From: JBFKQC01 sp041627895
GTDB lineage: Bacteria; Pseudomonadota; Alphaproteobacteria; Rhodobacterales; Rhodobacteraceae
Length of the DNA: 64,000 nucleotides
Reading direction: 5' to 3'
Assembly: GCA_041627895.1 (NCBI GenBank)
Contig: JBFKQC010000009.1
Coordinates: 1 to 64,000, forward strand
The translations under genes and the position numbers were made by a program. Each line of letters opens with the position of its first letter. Within the stretch, counting starts at the first letter, position 1. A model generated the notes under the pieces. The model made no database searches, was not told where the DNA came from, and saw only the letters and a program-made list of their open reading frames with translations. Shown here piece by piece: positions 24,364 through 32,089 of this stretch.

Positions 24364-26168
24364 ATGAAGCGATCCGATATCATCAACGATCCGCAGATCG
24401 GCAACCGGTCCGAAGCCTACGAGGCCTGGGACGACATCCCGACCAACCCGAACCTGGGCAACACGACCTGCTGCGCTGGGGCGATCCGATCTTTGCCGAC
24501 GCGCCGGCCTTCGACCCGCAGAACCAGTCCGAGGCCAGCCAGTTGACGCAGTTCGGCTACAACTGCGACTACGTCGGCTATGTCGAGCTGGAGCCGGGCC
24601 GCGGCCTGTTGTGCGTGAACCACGAATACACCAACGAAGAGGTGATGTTTCCCGGTATCGGACGGCAGGACAACAAGGATTTCGCCGACATGACGGCGGA
24701 TCTGGTGAATATCGAGATGGCGGCGCATGGCGGCTCGATCGTCGAGATCGCCCGCGGCGAGGGCGGCACCTGGGCGCCGGTGCTGACATCGCCCTTCAAC
24801 CGCCGCGTCACCGCCGGCACCGAAATGACGATCGACGGCCCGGCGGCCGGGCACGCGCGGATGCAGACGGTGGCCGACCCCGCCGGCACAAAGGTCTTTG
24901 GCACCTTCAACAACTGCGCCGGCGGGATCACGCCCTGGGGCACCTACCTGATGGCCGAAGAGAACTTTCACGGCTATTTCTGGATCGACCGGGTCGACGG
25001 CGACGGCCGCCCCGATATTTCCGGCCTGCCCGACGAGGCGTCGAAGAAGCGCTACGGAATCCCGGGCCGCTGGTACAACTGGGGCCAGCACCACGACCGG
25101 TTCAACATCGACCGGGACCCGAACGAATCGAACCGCTTCGGCTGGATCGTCGAGGTCGACCCGATGGACCCGCGCTCGCGCCCGGTCAAGCACACCGCGC
25201 TTGGCCGCTGCCGCCACGAGGGCGCCGAAAGCACGCTAACGCGCGACGGCCGCGTCGTGGTCTATTCCGGCGACGACAACCGGTTCGACTATGTCTACAA
25301 GTTCGTCTCGTCCGGGTCGGTCGGCGCCGACCGCAACGCCAACAAGCGGCTCTTGTCCGACGGCACGCTTTACGTGGCGCGGTTCAACGACGACGGCTCG
25401 GTCGACTGGCTGGCGCTGGTGCACGGGCAGGGGCCGCTGACACCGGAGAACGGGTTCGCCAGCCAGGCCGAGGTGCTGATCGACACGCGGCTGGCGGCGG
25501 ATGCGCTGGGCGCCACCCCGATGGACCGGCCCGAGGACATCCAGCCCCGCGGCGACGGTGCGGTCTATATCATGCTGACCAACAACACCCGCCGGAAGCC
25601 CGAGCAGGTGGACGCGGCAAACCCGCGGCCCGAGTCGAGCTTTGGCCACATCATCGAGATCAAGGAGGACGGCGGCGACCATGCCGCGACCCGCGGGTCC
25701 TGGTCGATCCTGGTGAAGTGCGGCGACCCGAACGTCGCCGAGGTCGGCGCCGAGTGGAACCCCGAGACCAGCGAACACGGCTGGTTCGGCTCGCCCGACA
25801 ACTGCGCCATCGACGCCGACGGGCGGCTTTGGATTTCCACCGACCAAGGCTCGGGCTGGGGCAAGACCGGCAAGTCCGACGGGCTGTACGCGCTTGAAAC
25901 CGAGGGTGCGCTGCGCGGGCACTCGAAGCTCTTTTTCCGCTGCCCGGTGGGCGGCGAGCTTTGCGGGCCATATTTCGCCGAGGATGGCCACACGCTGTTC
26001 CTCGCGGTGCAGCATCCGGGCACCGACGGCACCAAGGACTTCCCGGGCTTCGAGCGCAATTCCACCTTCGAGGACCCGGCGACGCGCTGGCCCGATTTCG
26101 CCGAGGGCATGCCGCCCAGGCCGTCGGTCCTGGTGGTGACGAAAGAGGGCGGCGGCAAGATCGCCTGA
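24364..26168 (+). pseudogene. PhoX-family (DUF839) phosphatase gene with N-terminal deletion and frameshift
   Basis: The gene starts at 24364 with a good ribosome-binding site (AAGGAA) and a PhoX-type N-terminus ending NPNLGNT. At about 24463-24470 the reading frame changes from +1 to +3 and continues as LLRWGDPIFADAPAFDP, then a full DUF839 body to 26168 (RGLLCVNHEYTNEE, NNCAGGITPWGTYL, DNRFDYVYKFV, DNCAIDADGRLW). As I recall, intact homologues have roughly 60-70 residues between these two parts, including an RR-type Tat signal; that stretch is absent here. The enzyme family is a secreted alkaline phosphatase. Either a true deletion that kills export, or an assembly collapse. Confidence 0.72.
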
Positions 26169-26183
26169 CCGCTGCCCGCGGCG

Positions 26184-26218
26184 ACTGGCCCGCGCATCCG
26201 CGCGGCGCGCGGGCCAGT
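26184..26218 (+). terminator. Strong 12-bp hairpin after the phoX-like gene
   Basis: ACTGGCCCGCGC (26184-26195) pairs perfectly with GCGCGGGCCAGT (26207-26218) across an 11-base loop, 15 bp after the stop codon. No T-run follows, so termination may depend on Rho or the stem may protect the 3' end. Confidence 0.6.
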
Positions 26219-26230
26219 CTACGGAAAATT

Positions 26231-26255
26231 GCGCAATGTTGAAATATTATTGCGC
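26231..26255. promoter_or_regulatory. Inverted repeat in the Lrp promoter region, probable operator
   Basis: GCGCAAT (26231-26237) and ATTGCGC (26249-26255) form a perfect inverted repeat around an AT-rich 11-base centre. It lies about 45 bp before the start of an Lrp/AsnC-type gene, whose family usually binds such AT-centred palindromes and often controls itself. Autoregulation is an inference. Confidence 0.5.
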
Positions 26256-26300
26256 GCCCCGGCGCCTTTCGGTACAGATTGGAAAACCCGAGGAGGCACC

Positions 26301-26801
26301 ATGCCGGGCAGCAAACTCGACCCGATCGACCGTCACATCCTGTCCGAACTGCAATCCGACGGGCGGATGACCAATGTCGAACTGGCCAAGCGCGTCGGCA
26401 TCTCGGCGCCGCCCTGTCTGCGCCGGGTCCGCACGCTGGAAGAGCACGGCTTTATCCGCGGCTATCACGCCGATGTCGACCCGCGGCTTCTTGGCTTCGA
26501 GGTGCAGGTCTTCGCCATGGTCGGGCTTGTGAGCCAGGCCGAGGCGGATCTGTCGAAGTTCGAGCAGCGCTGCCGCGACTGGCCATTGGTGCGCGAGTGC
26601 CACATGCTGAACGGCGAGGTGGATTTCATCCTGAAATGCGTGGCGCCGGACCTCTCGACCTTCCAGCGCTTCCTGACCGAGGAACTGACCGCGGCCGACA
26701 ATGTCGCCAGCGTCAAGACCTCGCTGGTGATCCGGGGCGCGAAAAGCGAGCCCGGCGTGCCGTTCGACGTGCTCGAGGCGCGGCTGGCGGAAGACGCCTG
26801 A
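26301..26801 (+). CDS. Lrp/AsnC family transcriptional regulator
   Basis: A 166-aa regulator with an N-terminal winged helix-turn-helix (LDPIDRHILSELQSDGRM then VELAKRVGISAPPCLRRVR) and a C-terminal RAM/AsnC ligand-binding domain (about residues 65-150, including VRECHMLNGEVDFILKCVAPD). ATG at 26301 has AGGAGG 4-5 bases upstream. The ligand is probably an amino acid or small metabolite, not predictable here. The inverted repeat at 26231-26255 is a likely self-operator. Confidence 0.93.
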   Translation: MPGSKLDPIDRHILSELQSDGRMTNVELAKRVGISAPPCLRRVRTLEEHGFIRGYHADVDPRLLGFEVQVFAMVGLVSQAEADLSKFEQRCRDWPLVRECHMLNGEVDFILKCVAPDLSTFQRFLTEELTAADNVASVKTSLVIRGAKSEPGVPFDVLEARLAEDA

Positions 26802-26829
26802 CCGCCGGACGGCGGAACCCGCGGCGACA

Positions 26830-26857
26830 CCCCGCGCCCCCGCCGAACGGCGCGGGG
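26830..26857. terminator. Hairpin between convergent lrp-type and Hint genes
   Basis: CCCCGCGCC (26830-26838) pairs with GGCGCGGGG (26849-26857), giving a 9-bp stem and 10-base loop in the 97-bp gap between two convergent genes. It could end transcripts from both sides. No T-run on either strand. Confidence 0.45.
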
Positions 26858-26898
26858 CAGCGGCTGCCGCGGGGCCGGGCCGCGCGACGCGGTCGCGG

Positions 26899-27696
26899 TC
26901 AGGCGGCGACGACGGTTTCGTATTCCTGGACCGTCAGGCGCGGCGCCACCAGCGGGCCGAAATGCGCCAGCGCCTCGAGATGCGGGAAGAACGACATGAA
27001 CAGCTTTATGCTGTCGTCGCCGATCGTGCCGTAGACGTCGTCGCCCGGGTGGAAGCTTTCGATTTCCAGCCCGTTGGCGCGCAGGATGTGATGTTCGTGG
27101 AACGCCAGGTGATAGACGGCGACCGGCGACACCGGCGCCACGCGGATCACGGTATTGCCGTCTTCGAAGGCGGTGACGGTGGTGAGCGCCTGCTCGCTGC
27201 CGATCGCGGTCTGCAGCTTGGGCGAGCGGTGCAGAAGCCGCGCGTGCGGCGCCAGCATCAGGTCGGGCATCGGCCGCGACGGGCCGAAACTGTCCACCGG
27301 AATCCGGAACAGCCGTGCCGGCATGTGCGCAAACGGCATCTGCGGCGCGATCGACATCGTGCCGATCCACGCGACCGGCTGGAAGCCGCCGTCGCGGGTC
27401 TCGACCTTCATGCCGGGAATCATGTCCTCGATCGCGACCGGGCCTTCCTCGGTCCCGAGGATCGTGCCGCGGGCGAGCGCGGCGAAGGCGCTTTCGAAGA
27501 ACGGATGCGAGGGCGCGCGCTGGGCGACCTCGACAACCTCGCCGCCGGGCAGCAGCGCCATCGCCTCGTACCGGCGCGCGGCGACGGGTTGTTGCGGGGC
27601 CAGCGCGCTGGGGCGGCGGGCGGTCCATTGGCTGGTGCGAAGGCGGCTGACGGGCCGGGCGAGCGCGGTACCGCCGGGGCGGTGGGGGAATGTCAT
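26899..27696 (-). CDS. Hint-domain protein (hedgehog/intein fold)
   Basis: A 265-aa protein whose central part (about residues 70-210) is a Hint_2 domain: ALARGTILGTEEGPVAIEDM, a VETRDGGFQPVAWIG strand pair, LMLAPHARLL, and an AVYHLAFHEHHILRANGL block. In self-splicing Hint proteins the first residue of the domain is Cys or Ser; here the equivalent position reads ARGT, so normal autoprocessing is doubtful. The N-terminal 60 residues are basic and low-complexity. Such proteins are frequent in Rhodobacteraceae and their role is unknown. Start at 27696 is preceded by a purine-rich AAGGA site. Confidence 0.85.
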   Translation of the reverse strand: MTFPHRPGGTALARPVSRLRTSQWTARRPSALAPQQPVAARRYEAMALLPGGEVVEVAQRAPSHPFFESAFAALARGTILGTEEGPVAIEDMIPGMKVETRDGGFQPVAWIGTMSIAPQMPFAHMPARLFRIPVDSFGPSRPMPDLMLAPHARLLHRSPKLQTAIGSEQALTTVTAFEDGNTVIRVAPVSPVAVYHLAFHEHHILRANGLEIESFHPGDDVYGTIGDDSIKLFMSFFPHLEALAHFGPLVAPRLTVQEYETVVAA

Positions 27697-27812
27697 TCGG
27701 TCCTTCCTTTCGTCCTGGCATATCCGCGTCGGCCCCCACCGACGTCGCGGATATGAAGCGGGGTCAGGGTGCCGCGTGGCCCGGGCAGCAGGCGGGCGCG
27801 ACGCGGAACGGC

Positions 27813-27959
27813 TCAGGCGCGGGCGGCGTTGCCGAGCGCCTTGGCGTCGCGCTTGGCGATCCAGGCCGCGCGCCGCGCGCCGCGGGTCCACGGCATCTCC
27901 AGTTTCAGCTTGGCCGATTCCCTGACCACCGAAGTCGTCCAGCGGCATTCCTTGCGCAT
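27813..27959 (-). CDS. Small conserved basic protein, 48 aa
   Basis: The 48-residue product reads MRKECRWTTSVVRESAKL and continues with a MPWTRGARRAAWIAKR core. It is strongly basic with three tryptophans. A GAGGAGAG ribosome-binding site lies about 8 bases before the ATG at 27959. I recall close relatives of this size in Rhodobacteraceae, with the WTTSVV and PW-RG-RR elements conserved, but no function. It sits 116 bp upstream of the Hint gene on the same strand. Confidence 0.65.
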   Translation of the reverse strand: MRKECRWTTSVVRESAKLKLEMPWTRGARRAAWIAKRDAKALGNAARA

Positions 27960-28287
27960 AGCTCGTCTCTCCTCAACCCGGCCGGTCGCCTGGCAGCCAC
28001 CGCGGTCCGGAATAGTTACACGTGACCTTTGTCGATCCCCGACACTGTTGCGGGTCATTGGGGCACCAGAATGACCGGCGACGATAATTTTTCGGTAAAC
28101 GTCCCGGCTGATCCCCGGCGGGCAAGTGCCTGGTGCCTGGCGCGCAGGAACCAGAAAAGCCCCTTATTTGTAGCGGTTTGGTGTTAATTCGCGCAGCGGC
28201 GGGGGAATTGTTGCGCGCCCAATGCGGCGGCTTTTTGTCAGGCCGCGCCACCCGAGCGCCAAGATCGCCCGGCCTGATACCGGTGCG
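27960..28287. other. Intergenic region with a stem-loop upstream of the 48-aa gene
   Basis: This 328-bp gap has lower GC than its surroundings, with a TAATTTTTCGGTAAA stretch near 28085 that could be promoter DNA for the minus-strand small gene. A 10-bp imperfect hairpin (28130-28139 with 28145-28154, one mismatch, loop GCGCG) is the only clear structure. No coding frame with a ribosome-binding site or family similarity was found. Confidence 0.4.
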
Positions 28288-29046
28288 TCAAAGCCGGATC
28301 GCCGCGATCAGACGGCCATAGTCGGCCTCTTTCCGGTGCAGGCTGCGCCGGTAGGAAAAGAAGCGCACCTCGTCGGCATAGGTGCAGTGCCGCGTCCACT
28401 CGGCCCGGCCGATGCCCGCGGCGCGCATCCGGTGCAGGCCATAGCCCGGCAGGTCGAACAGATAGCGGTCGCCCTCGCCGTTCACGAAGAAACGGGTGTT
28501 GCCGGGATCCTCGTCGGCGAAGCGCTCGAAGAATTCGGGGCCGACCTCGTAGGCGCGCTGGCTGATCGTCGGGCCGATCGCCGCCGCGATCCGGCCGCGG
28601 TTGGCGCCGAGGCCTTCCATCGCGTCGAGCACCGCCTCGAGCACGCCGCCAAGCGTGCCCTTCCAGCCGGCATGCGCCGCGCCGATCACCCCGGCCCCGG
28701 CATCGGCGAACAGCACCGGCTGGCAATCCGCGGTCAGCACCGTCAGCGCCAGCCCGGGCGTGGCGGTCACCATGGCGTCGGCGCGGGGCCGCTTGCCCTG
28801 GGGCGCGCCTTCATAGTGCACCACGTCGGCCGAATGCACCTGATGCACCGCTGCCAGCGCCTCGGGCAGGACATGCATTGCCTCGGCCACGCGCTCGCGG
28901 TTGATCGCCACGGCGTCGTCCTGGTCGGAGGAACCGGTGCCGCAGTTCAGCCCCTCGAACACCCCCGACGAAGCGCCCCCCACGCGCGTGAAGAACCCGT
29001 GGCGGATACCCTTGAGCGCGTCGGAGGTGATGATCTGCAGCGTCAC
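28288..29046 (-). CDS. pgeF: YfiH-type multicopper-like (purine nucleoside) enzyme, peptidoglycan editing factor
   Basis: A 252-aa protein of the DUF152/YfiH (LACC1) family. Family marks are HGFFTRVGGASSGVFEGLN at the N-terminus, VHQVHSADV, LTADCQPVLFAD and GAAHAGWKGTLGGVLE, which hold the His and Cys residues of the zinc site. Members have been reported as purine nucleoside phosphorylases and as editing factors that remove wrong residues from peptidoglycan precursors. It is the third gene of lgt-methyltransferase-pgeF, overlapping its predecessor by 4 bp. Confidence 0.93.
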   Translation of the reverse strand: MTLQIITSDALKGIRHGFFTRVGGASSGVFEGLNCGTGSSDQDDAVAINRERVAEAMHVLPEALAAVHQVHSADVVHYEGAPQGKRPRADAMVTATPGLALTVLTADCQPVLFADAGAGVIGAAHAGWKGTLGGVLEAVLDAMEGLGANRGRIAAAIGPTISQRAYEVGPEFFERFADEDPGNTRFFVNGEGDRYLFDLPGYGLHRMRAAGIGRAEWTRHCTYADEVRFFSYRRSLHRKEADYGRLIAAIRL

Positions 29047-30107
29047 GAATCCAATCCGGCGAGGGGTGGTGCAGTGCGGGGCGCAAACCCCAGGACCTGA
29101 AAGAGGCTCCCCATTTCCTGCGGATGGGTCAAGCGGCGATGCGCGGCGACATGCCGGTCCAGCGCCGCGCCGGACAGGTTTCGCGCCAATGCCTGTGCCC
29201 GCGCGGTGATGCCCAGCCGTTCGAGGAACACGCCCTGCTTGGTCGGTGCGCCGGCGCGAACGCCGCCGGCGGCGCGGGCCAGCGCCTCGAAATCGACGTG
29301 CGCGGTCAGGTCCGCCTCTCCGGGGCAGGCCAGCGGATCAGCGCGGGCATGGCCCCGAAGCGCCTGCAACGTGTCGCCCAGCGAGCGCCAGCCGCCATAG
29401 TCGACGACCAGCGCGGCGCCGCCATGGCGGGCGATGCGACCGGCGACCGCCGCGACGACCGGCGCGGCCGGGGCGCAGGTTTCGACCAGGTCGCCGGGGC
29501 GGGTGTCGGACAGGCGATGGTCCAGCGCGGCGACCGGTGCCGGGGCGCTGAGGCCAAAGCACAGCGTGCCGTCGGTGACGCCCACCTGACGCTCGCGCCA
29601 GCCCTTGTCGTCGCGGACGAACTGCCGGATCGGCAGCGCGTCGAAGAACTCATTGGCCACCAGGAACAGCGGGGTCTCGGGCAGTGTGTCGGCAGTGTCG
29701 TGCCAGCCGACATCGCGCCCGGCCAGCGTCTTGCGCTGCCGGTCGCGCAGCGCCGGCGAGGCCTCGACCAGATGCACCTGCGCCGCCTCGGCGAACCCCG
29801 GCACCGAACCGGCGGCGCGCAGCAGGTCGGCCATCAGCGTGCCGCGCCCGGGGCCAAGCTCGGCCAGCGCGAAAGGCGCCGGGCGGCCCTGGTCCAGCCA
29901 GGCCTGCGCCAGGCAAATCCCGATCAGCTCGCCGAACATCTGGCTTATTTCCGGCGCGGTGGTGAAATCGCCCGCGGCCCCCAGCGGGTCGCGGGTGGCG
30001 TAATAGCCGTGCCGCGGGTGCAGCAGGCACTCGGCCATGTAGTCGGCGATGGTGATCGGCCCGGTGGCGCCGATGCGGCGGATCAGCAGGCGGCCGAGCG
30101 GGGTCAT
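29043..30107 (-). CDS. SAM-dependent methyltransferase, COG1565 (MidA/NDUFAF7 family)
   Basis: A 354-aa methyltransferase. Family features are ITIADYMAECLLHPRHGYY, DFTTAPEISQMFGELIG and the SAM motif ALAELGPGRGTLMADLLR, plus a VANEFFDALPIRQF block. The eukaryotic homologue NDUFAF7 methylates an arginine of a complex I subunit; the bacterial target is not certain. The start was set at 30107, where ATGA overlaps the lgt stop; its own stop overlaps pgeF. The same gene order is common in alphaproteobacteria. Confidence 0.92.
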   Translation of the reverse strand: MTPLGRLLIRRIGATGPITIADYMAECLLHPRHGYYATRDPLGAAGDFTTAPEISQMFGELIGICLAQAWLDQGRPAPFALAELGPGRGTLMADLLRAAGSVPGFAEAAQVHLVEASPALRDRQRKTLAGRDVGWHDTADTLPETPLFLVANEFFDALPIRQFVRDDKGWRERQVGVTDGTLCFGLSAPAPVAALDHRLSDTRPGDLVETCAPAAPVVAAVAGRIARHGGAALVVDYGGWRSLGDTLQALRGHARADPLACPGEADLTAHVDFEALARAAGGVRAGAPTKQGVFLERLGITARAQALARNLSGAALDRHVAAHRRLTHPQEMGSLFQVLGFAPRTAPPLAGLDS

Positions 30108-30985
30108 GCCCGCCGGCGCGCCCAGATCAGCAGCGCCAGGCCCGCGACGATCATCGGCAGCGACAGCAACTGGCCCATGCTCAGCCCCGCGCCGCCGGCC
30201 TGGACGACGTACCCCATCGGGTTCTCGGCGGTGATGAATTGCGCATCCGCCTGACGCACGAATTCGACGGCGAACCGCGACGCTCCGTAGACCGCCAGGA
30301 ACATCCCGGTCAATTGCCAGGGCGCCTTGAGCCAGCCGCGCGCGAAGGCGAGCCAAAGCAGCAATCCGCCAAGCAGCAGCCCCTCGAGCCCGGCCTCGTA
30401 AAGCTGCGAGGGGTGGCGCGCGCAAAGGCCCTCGATCCCGGGGCAGTCCTGCGCGGCGGTGCCGGGAAAGATCACGCCCCAGGGCAGGTCGGTCGGCCGG
30501 CCCCAAAGCTCTGCGTTGACGAAGTTCGCCAGCCGGCCCAGCAGCAGGCCGGGCGGCGTGGCGATGGCCAGGATATCCGCGACGCTGCCGAGCGCCGCGC
30601 CGTGGCGGCGGCTGAAATACAGGATCGCCAGCGCCACGCCGAGAAAGCCGCCGTGAAACGCCATGCCGCCCTGCCAGACCGCGAGGATTTCCAGCGGATT
30701 GGCCAGATAATAGCCCGGCTGGTAGAACAGGACGTACCCCAGCCGCCCGCCCGCGACGATGCCGATGATGATCAGCGTCAGCAGGTCCTCGACCTGATTG
30801 GGCCGCATCGGCGGGTCGCCCCGCCAGATCGCCGGGCGCTTAAGCATCGCCACCGCGATCCGCCAGCCGGCCAGGATACCGACGATGTAGGCCATCGCGT
30901 ACCAGCGCAGCGAGAACGCGAATTCGCCGATCTCGATGGTGAAGATTTCCGGGGAAATCCCGGGGAAGGGGATCGCTGCCAGCAT
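30104..30985 (-). CDS. lgt: Prolipoprotein diacylglyceryl transferase
   Basis: A 293-aa inner-membrane enzyme that adds diacylglycerol to the lipobox cysteine of prolipoproteins, using phosphatidylglycerol. About seven membrane segments. Conserved Lgt motifs: GGRLGYVLFY, the signature GGMAFHGGFLG with the essential His, GRLANFVNAELWGRPTDLPWGVIFP and HPSQLYEAGLEG. It is the first gene of the three-gene operon and is divergent from ubiK across 91 bp. Substrates in this window include the predicted lipoproteins LptE, the DUF3576 protein and the SLT lipoprotein. Confidence 0.96.
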   Translation of the reverse strand: MLAAIPFPGISPEIFTIEIGEFAFSLRWYAMAYIVGILAGWRIAVAMLKRPAIWRGDPPMRPNQVEDLLTLIIIGIVAGGRLGYVLFYQPGYYLANPLEILAVWQGGMAFHGGFLGVALAILYFSRRHGAALGSVADILAIATPPGLLLGRLANFVNAELWGRPTDLPWGVIFPGTAAQDCPGIEGLCARHPSQLYEAGLEGLLLGGLLLWLAFARGWLKAPWQLTGMFLAVYGASRFAVEFVRQADAQFITAENPMGYVVQAGGAGLSMGQLLSLPMIVAGLALLIWARRRA

Positions 30986-31076
30986 GGTCCCCCATGTTCA
31001 CGCGGCCGGGGCGAAGTCAACCTTGAGCGCGGCGCGCCGCCGGCCCATATAGCGGGGAAAGCCGAGGAGGGGTGCA

Positions 31077-31322
31077 ATGCAGACCCGGAACAAGATTTTC
31101 GACGATCTGAGCCAGTTGATGACCAACGCGATGGGCGTGGCGCAGGGCGCCAGGGACGAGGCCGAGACCGCGATGAAGGGCTGGATCGACCGCTGGCTGG
31201 CCGACCGCGATTTCGTCACCCGCGAGGAATTCGACGCCGTCCGCGCCATGGCGCAGAAGGCGCGCGAGGAAAACGAGGCGCTGAAGGCCCGTGTGGCCGC
31301 GCTCGAAGCCAAGCTTGGCTGA
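31077..31322 (+). CDS. ubiK: Ubiquinone biosynthesis accessory factor UbiK (BMFP domain)
   Basis: An 81-aa helical protein of the BMFP/UbiK family, which supports the ubiquinone hydroxylation complex by binding lipids. It begins MQTRNKIFDDLSQLMTNA, has the RDFVTREEFDAVRAMAQKAR core and a C-terminal trimeric coiled coil (EENEALKARVAALEAKLG). A GAGGAG ribosome-binding site precedes the ATG. A diverged copy of its last 23 codons lies 2.3 kb downstream at 33551-33620. Confidence 0.92.
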   Translation: MQTRNKIFDDLSQLMTNAMGVAQGARDEAETAMKGWIDRWLADRDFVTREEFDAVRAMAQKAREENEALKARVAALEAKLG

Positions 31323-31489
31323 TCCCCGGCTGGGTGCGCAGTCACCACTTGGCTTCGGCAAGACGTGCTGTCGCGACGCGCCTGGCCGGCCGTGTTGAAC
31401 CTGGACCGGCCAAGCTGGGGAACTGGCCTTTGCCGCAGTCACCGCGGCAGCGCCCGTGACACGCGAGCAATTCATGAAGGATAGCCGAC

Positions 31490-31678
31490 TTACGGGCCTG
31501 GCATCGGCATCCGCGCGGACATCCGGTCGATTTCCGATATGATGTCGCTCACGACGATCCATCCGATGCCGAAGAGCGCCGAGAGCAGGAACAGGGCCAA
31601 AATGCCGTTGAGAAGCAGCCGTTCGGCGTTTCGTGCGAACCGTTTGCGTTCAAGATTTCTTGCGTAATCGTCATACAT
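31490..31678 (-). CDS. Small single-span membrane protein, 62 aa
   Basis: A 62-aa protein with a charged N-terminal amphipathic part (MYDDYARNLERKRFARN), one hydrophobic helix of about 22 residues (LLLNGILALFLLSALFGIGWIVV) reported here only in part, and a short polar C-terminus with IDRMSARMP. The ATG at 31678 is preceded by GGAG at good spacing, better than the longer start at 31714. No family recognised. It lies in the lower-GC islet after ubiK. The 167 bp between ubiK and this gene hold no recognisable gene. Confidence 0.55.
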   Translation of the reverse strand: MYDDYARNLERKRFARNAERLLLNGILALFLLSALFGIGWIVVSDIISEIDRMSARMPMPGP

Positions 31679-32089
31679 GGTCTCAACTCCGATTGCGCAA
31701 TTCTTTTTCGGCACTCATTGGCCTGCGAATGTGGAGGCGTCAGTGGCAGGTCATCCGCTTCGTGTGCCAGGACTGGTCACCGGAATTGCGCGGAACGCAC
31801 CAATTGCGTTGCGGTCGTGTACTCAGTTACGGATCGGCCTGCTCATGCTGCGACAGGACGCCGTCTGACGGCTCGATCCCGCAGATACGGTCAGTAATTG
31901 CCGCGTCCTGGGTGATCGACCGATCGAAGCATATGCGGCCAAGTCCCTCTGCAAGGCAGTGTCAGCCATCGCATGACCAAAAAAACAAAGTACGCAGAAC
32001 TTGGCCGCGACCGTCCGTTCTTACCTGGCGTCAATGTAGGAGATCGCAGCGAACACAACATCACCAGTCTGGGTGAGGTTGGGTCATTT
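31679..32089. other. Non-coding part of the LuxR islet
   Basis: About 410 bp with visibly lower GC and short A-rich runs (near 31977). Open frames here lack ribosome-binding sites and family similarity. It is downstream of the LuxR-type gene and upstream of the 62-aa gene on the minus strand, so it should hold the promoter of the latter. No terminator with a T-run was seen. Confidence 0.4.

Noticed and set aside
31323..31489. Possible transposase or toxin remnant after ubiK
   Set aside because: The translated frames show no recognisable family motif, no inverted repeats and no target duplication beyond the ubiK fragment.
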